Below are positions 6,127 to 6,412 of a DNA stretch of 6,412 bases, one piece after another. Position 1 is the stretch's first letter. Each line of letters starts with the position of its first letter. The notes beneath the pieces are model-generated. The model was not told the origin of the DNA. It ran no database searches and saw only the letters and a program-made list of their open reading frames with translations. This DNA is from Ignavibacteriaceae bacterium. GTDB lineage: Bacteria > Bacteroidota > Ignavibacteria > Ignavibacteriales > Ignavibacteriaceae. Position numbers and translations under genes: made by a program. Location: the NCBI GenBank assembly GCA_019912505.1, contig JAIOIM010000682.1, positions 1-6,412 of the forward strand, given 5' to 3'.

Positions 6127-6412
6127 GTGCGTGGCAGAAACGGTATTATTTTTGAAATGTTCAAACATAAAAATACCGCGGTTGTGTTTGTAAATCTTGT
6201 TAAAGCAACTTTGATTGAATCAAACAGTTTTAACGATTTTTTGAAAAAATTGATTAGCAACGGAGAAAAAGAAATTATAATTGATTTGCGAGCGTGTAAA
6301 ACGGTCGATTCCACTTTCATCGGTGCAATTGTAAGAAACTATAAACAGGTAAAATGTAACGGCGGCAATATCATCTTGATTTATAGAAAGGATAACTTAT
6401 CCTCCCTATTTA
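6127..6412 (+). CDS. STAS-domain protein, anti-sigma factor antagonist type (3' end outside window)
   Basis: Ninety-five residues are visible before the window ends. The protein shows a STAS fold: an opening strand (NTAVVFVNL, about 16-24), a helix (about 31-44), then the core strand and loop KEIIIDLRACKTVDSTFIGAIV (about 48-69) and a later strand GGNIILIY (79-86). The DST at 61-63 holds Ser62 at the position phosphorylated in SpoIIAA-type antagonists. Such proteins act in the cytoplasm in partner-switching with an anti-sigma or serine kinase. No kinase or phosphatase partner is within view, so its role is unknown. The reading frame is closed upstream by TAG at 6106-6108. I chose GTG at 6127 because of the AGGGGA ribosome site. 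The alternative ATG at 6157 would remove ten residues and still leave the whole domain. It diverges from the aldolase gene with about 144 nt between the two starts. Confidence 0.85.
   Translation, partial: MRGRNGIIFEMFKHKNTAVVFVNLVKATLIESNSFNDFLKKLISNGEKEIIIDLRACKTVDSTFIGAIVRNYKQVKCNGGNIILIYRKDNLSSLF

Noticed and set aside
5979..6320. Open frame of 113 codons on the - strand ahead of the aldolase gene
   Set aside because: It lies antisense to the STAS coding region, its product shows no recognisable domain, and it would run through the candidate aldolase promoter and ribosome site. The STAS protein on the + strand has a clear family signature.
1..6412. CRISPR array, tRNA, rRNA, insertion sequence or attachment site
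   Set aside because: I saw no regularly spaced repeats, transposase fragments, terminal inverted repeats or RNA gene signatures on either strand.

Overview
The window is AT-rich bacterial DNA from a Gram-negative organism: it has a TonB-dependent outer-membrane receptor, a periplasmic YfiR-type protein and a c-type cytochrome. The style of the receptor, the histidine kinase and the STAS protein suggests the Bacteroidota/Ignavibacteriota (Chlorobi-related) assemblage. This is inferred from protein character and base composition; there is no rRNA or other marker gene here.

Layout from left to right. (1) Positions 1-259, + strand: the C-terminal end of a class I c-type cytochrome with a complete CxxCH heme site. 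A long hairpin with a T-run follows it, lying inside the end of the next, convergent gene. (2) Positions 276-4833, - strand: a tight three-gene operon. In transcription order it encodes a TonB-dependent receptor (outer membrane), a small secreted YfiR/DUF4154 protein (periplasm) and a membrane histidine kinase with a CHASE8-like periplasmic domain, HAMP, PAS, HisKA and HATPase_c (inner membrane). The first two genes are 2 nt apart; the last two overlap in a TTGA stop/start. (3) Positions 4834-4935: a short intergenic stretch with the terminator of the upstream gene and probably the operon promoter. (4) Positions 4936-5982, - strand: a complete class I fructose-bisphosphate aldolase of the FbaB/DhnA type, very close to E. 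coli FbaB. (5) Positions 5983-6126: a divergent intergenic region with a candidate aldolase promoter. (6) From 6127 to the window end, + strand: a STAS-domain protein (anti-sigma-factor-antagonist type), cut by the window edge and probably starting at GTG.

The most interesting element is the operon. In the known YfiBNR (TpbB) system, periplasmic YfiR represses the inner-membrane diguanylate cyclase YfiN through YfiN's CHASE8-type periplasmic domain, and outer-membrane YfiB relieves this. Here the same three compartments are served by a TonB receptor, a YfiR-like protein and a CHASE8-like sensor whose output is a histidine kinase rather than a GGDEF domain. I propose an envelope-spanning relay that couples outer-membrane substrate binding or transport to phosphotransfer. 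No response regulator is visible in the window, so the output is unknown. The aldolase and STAS genes look like unrelated neighbours.
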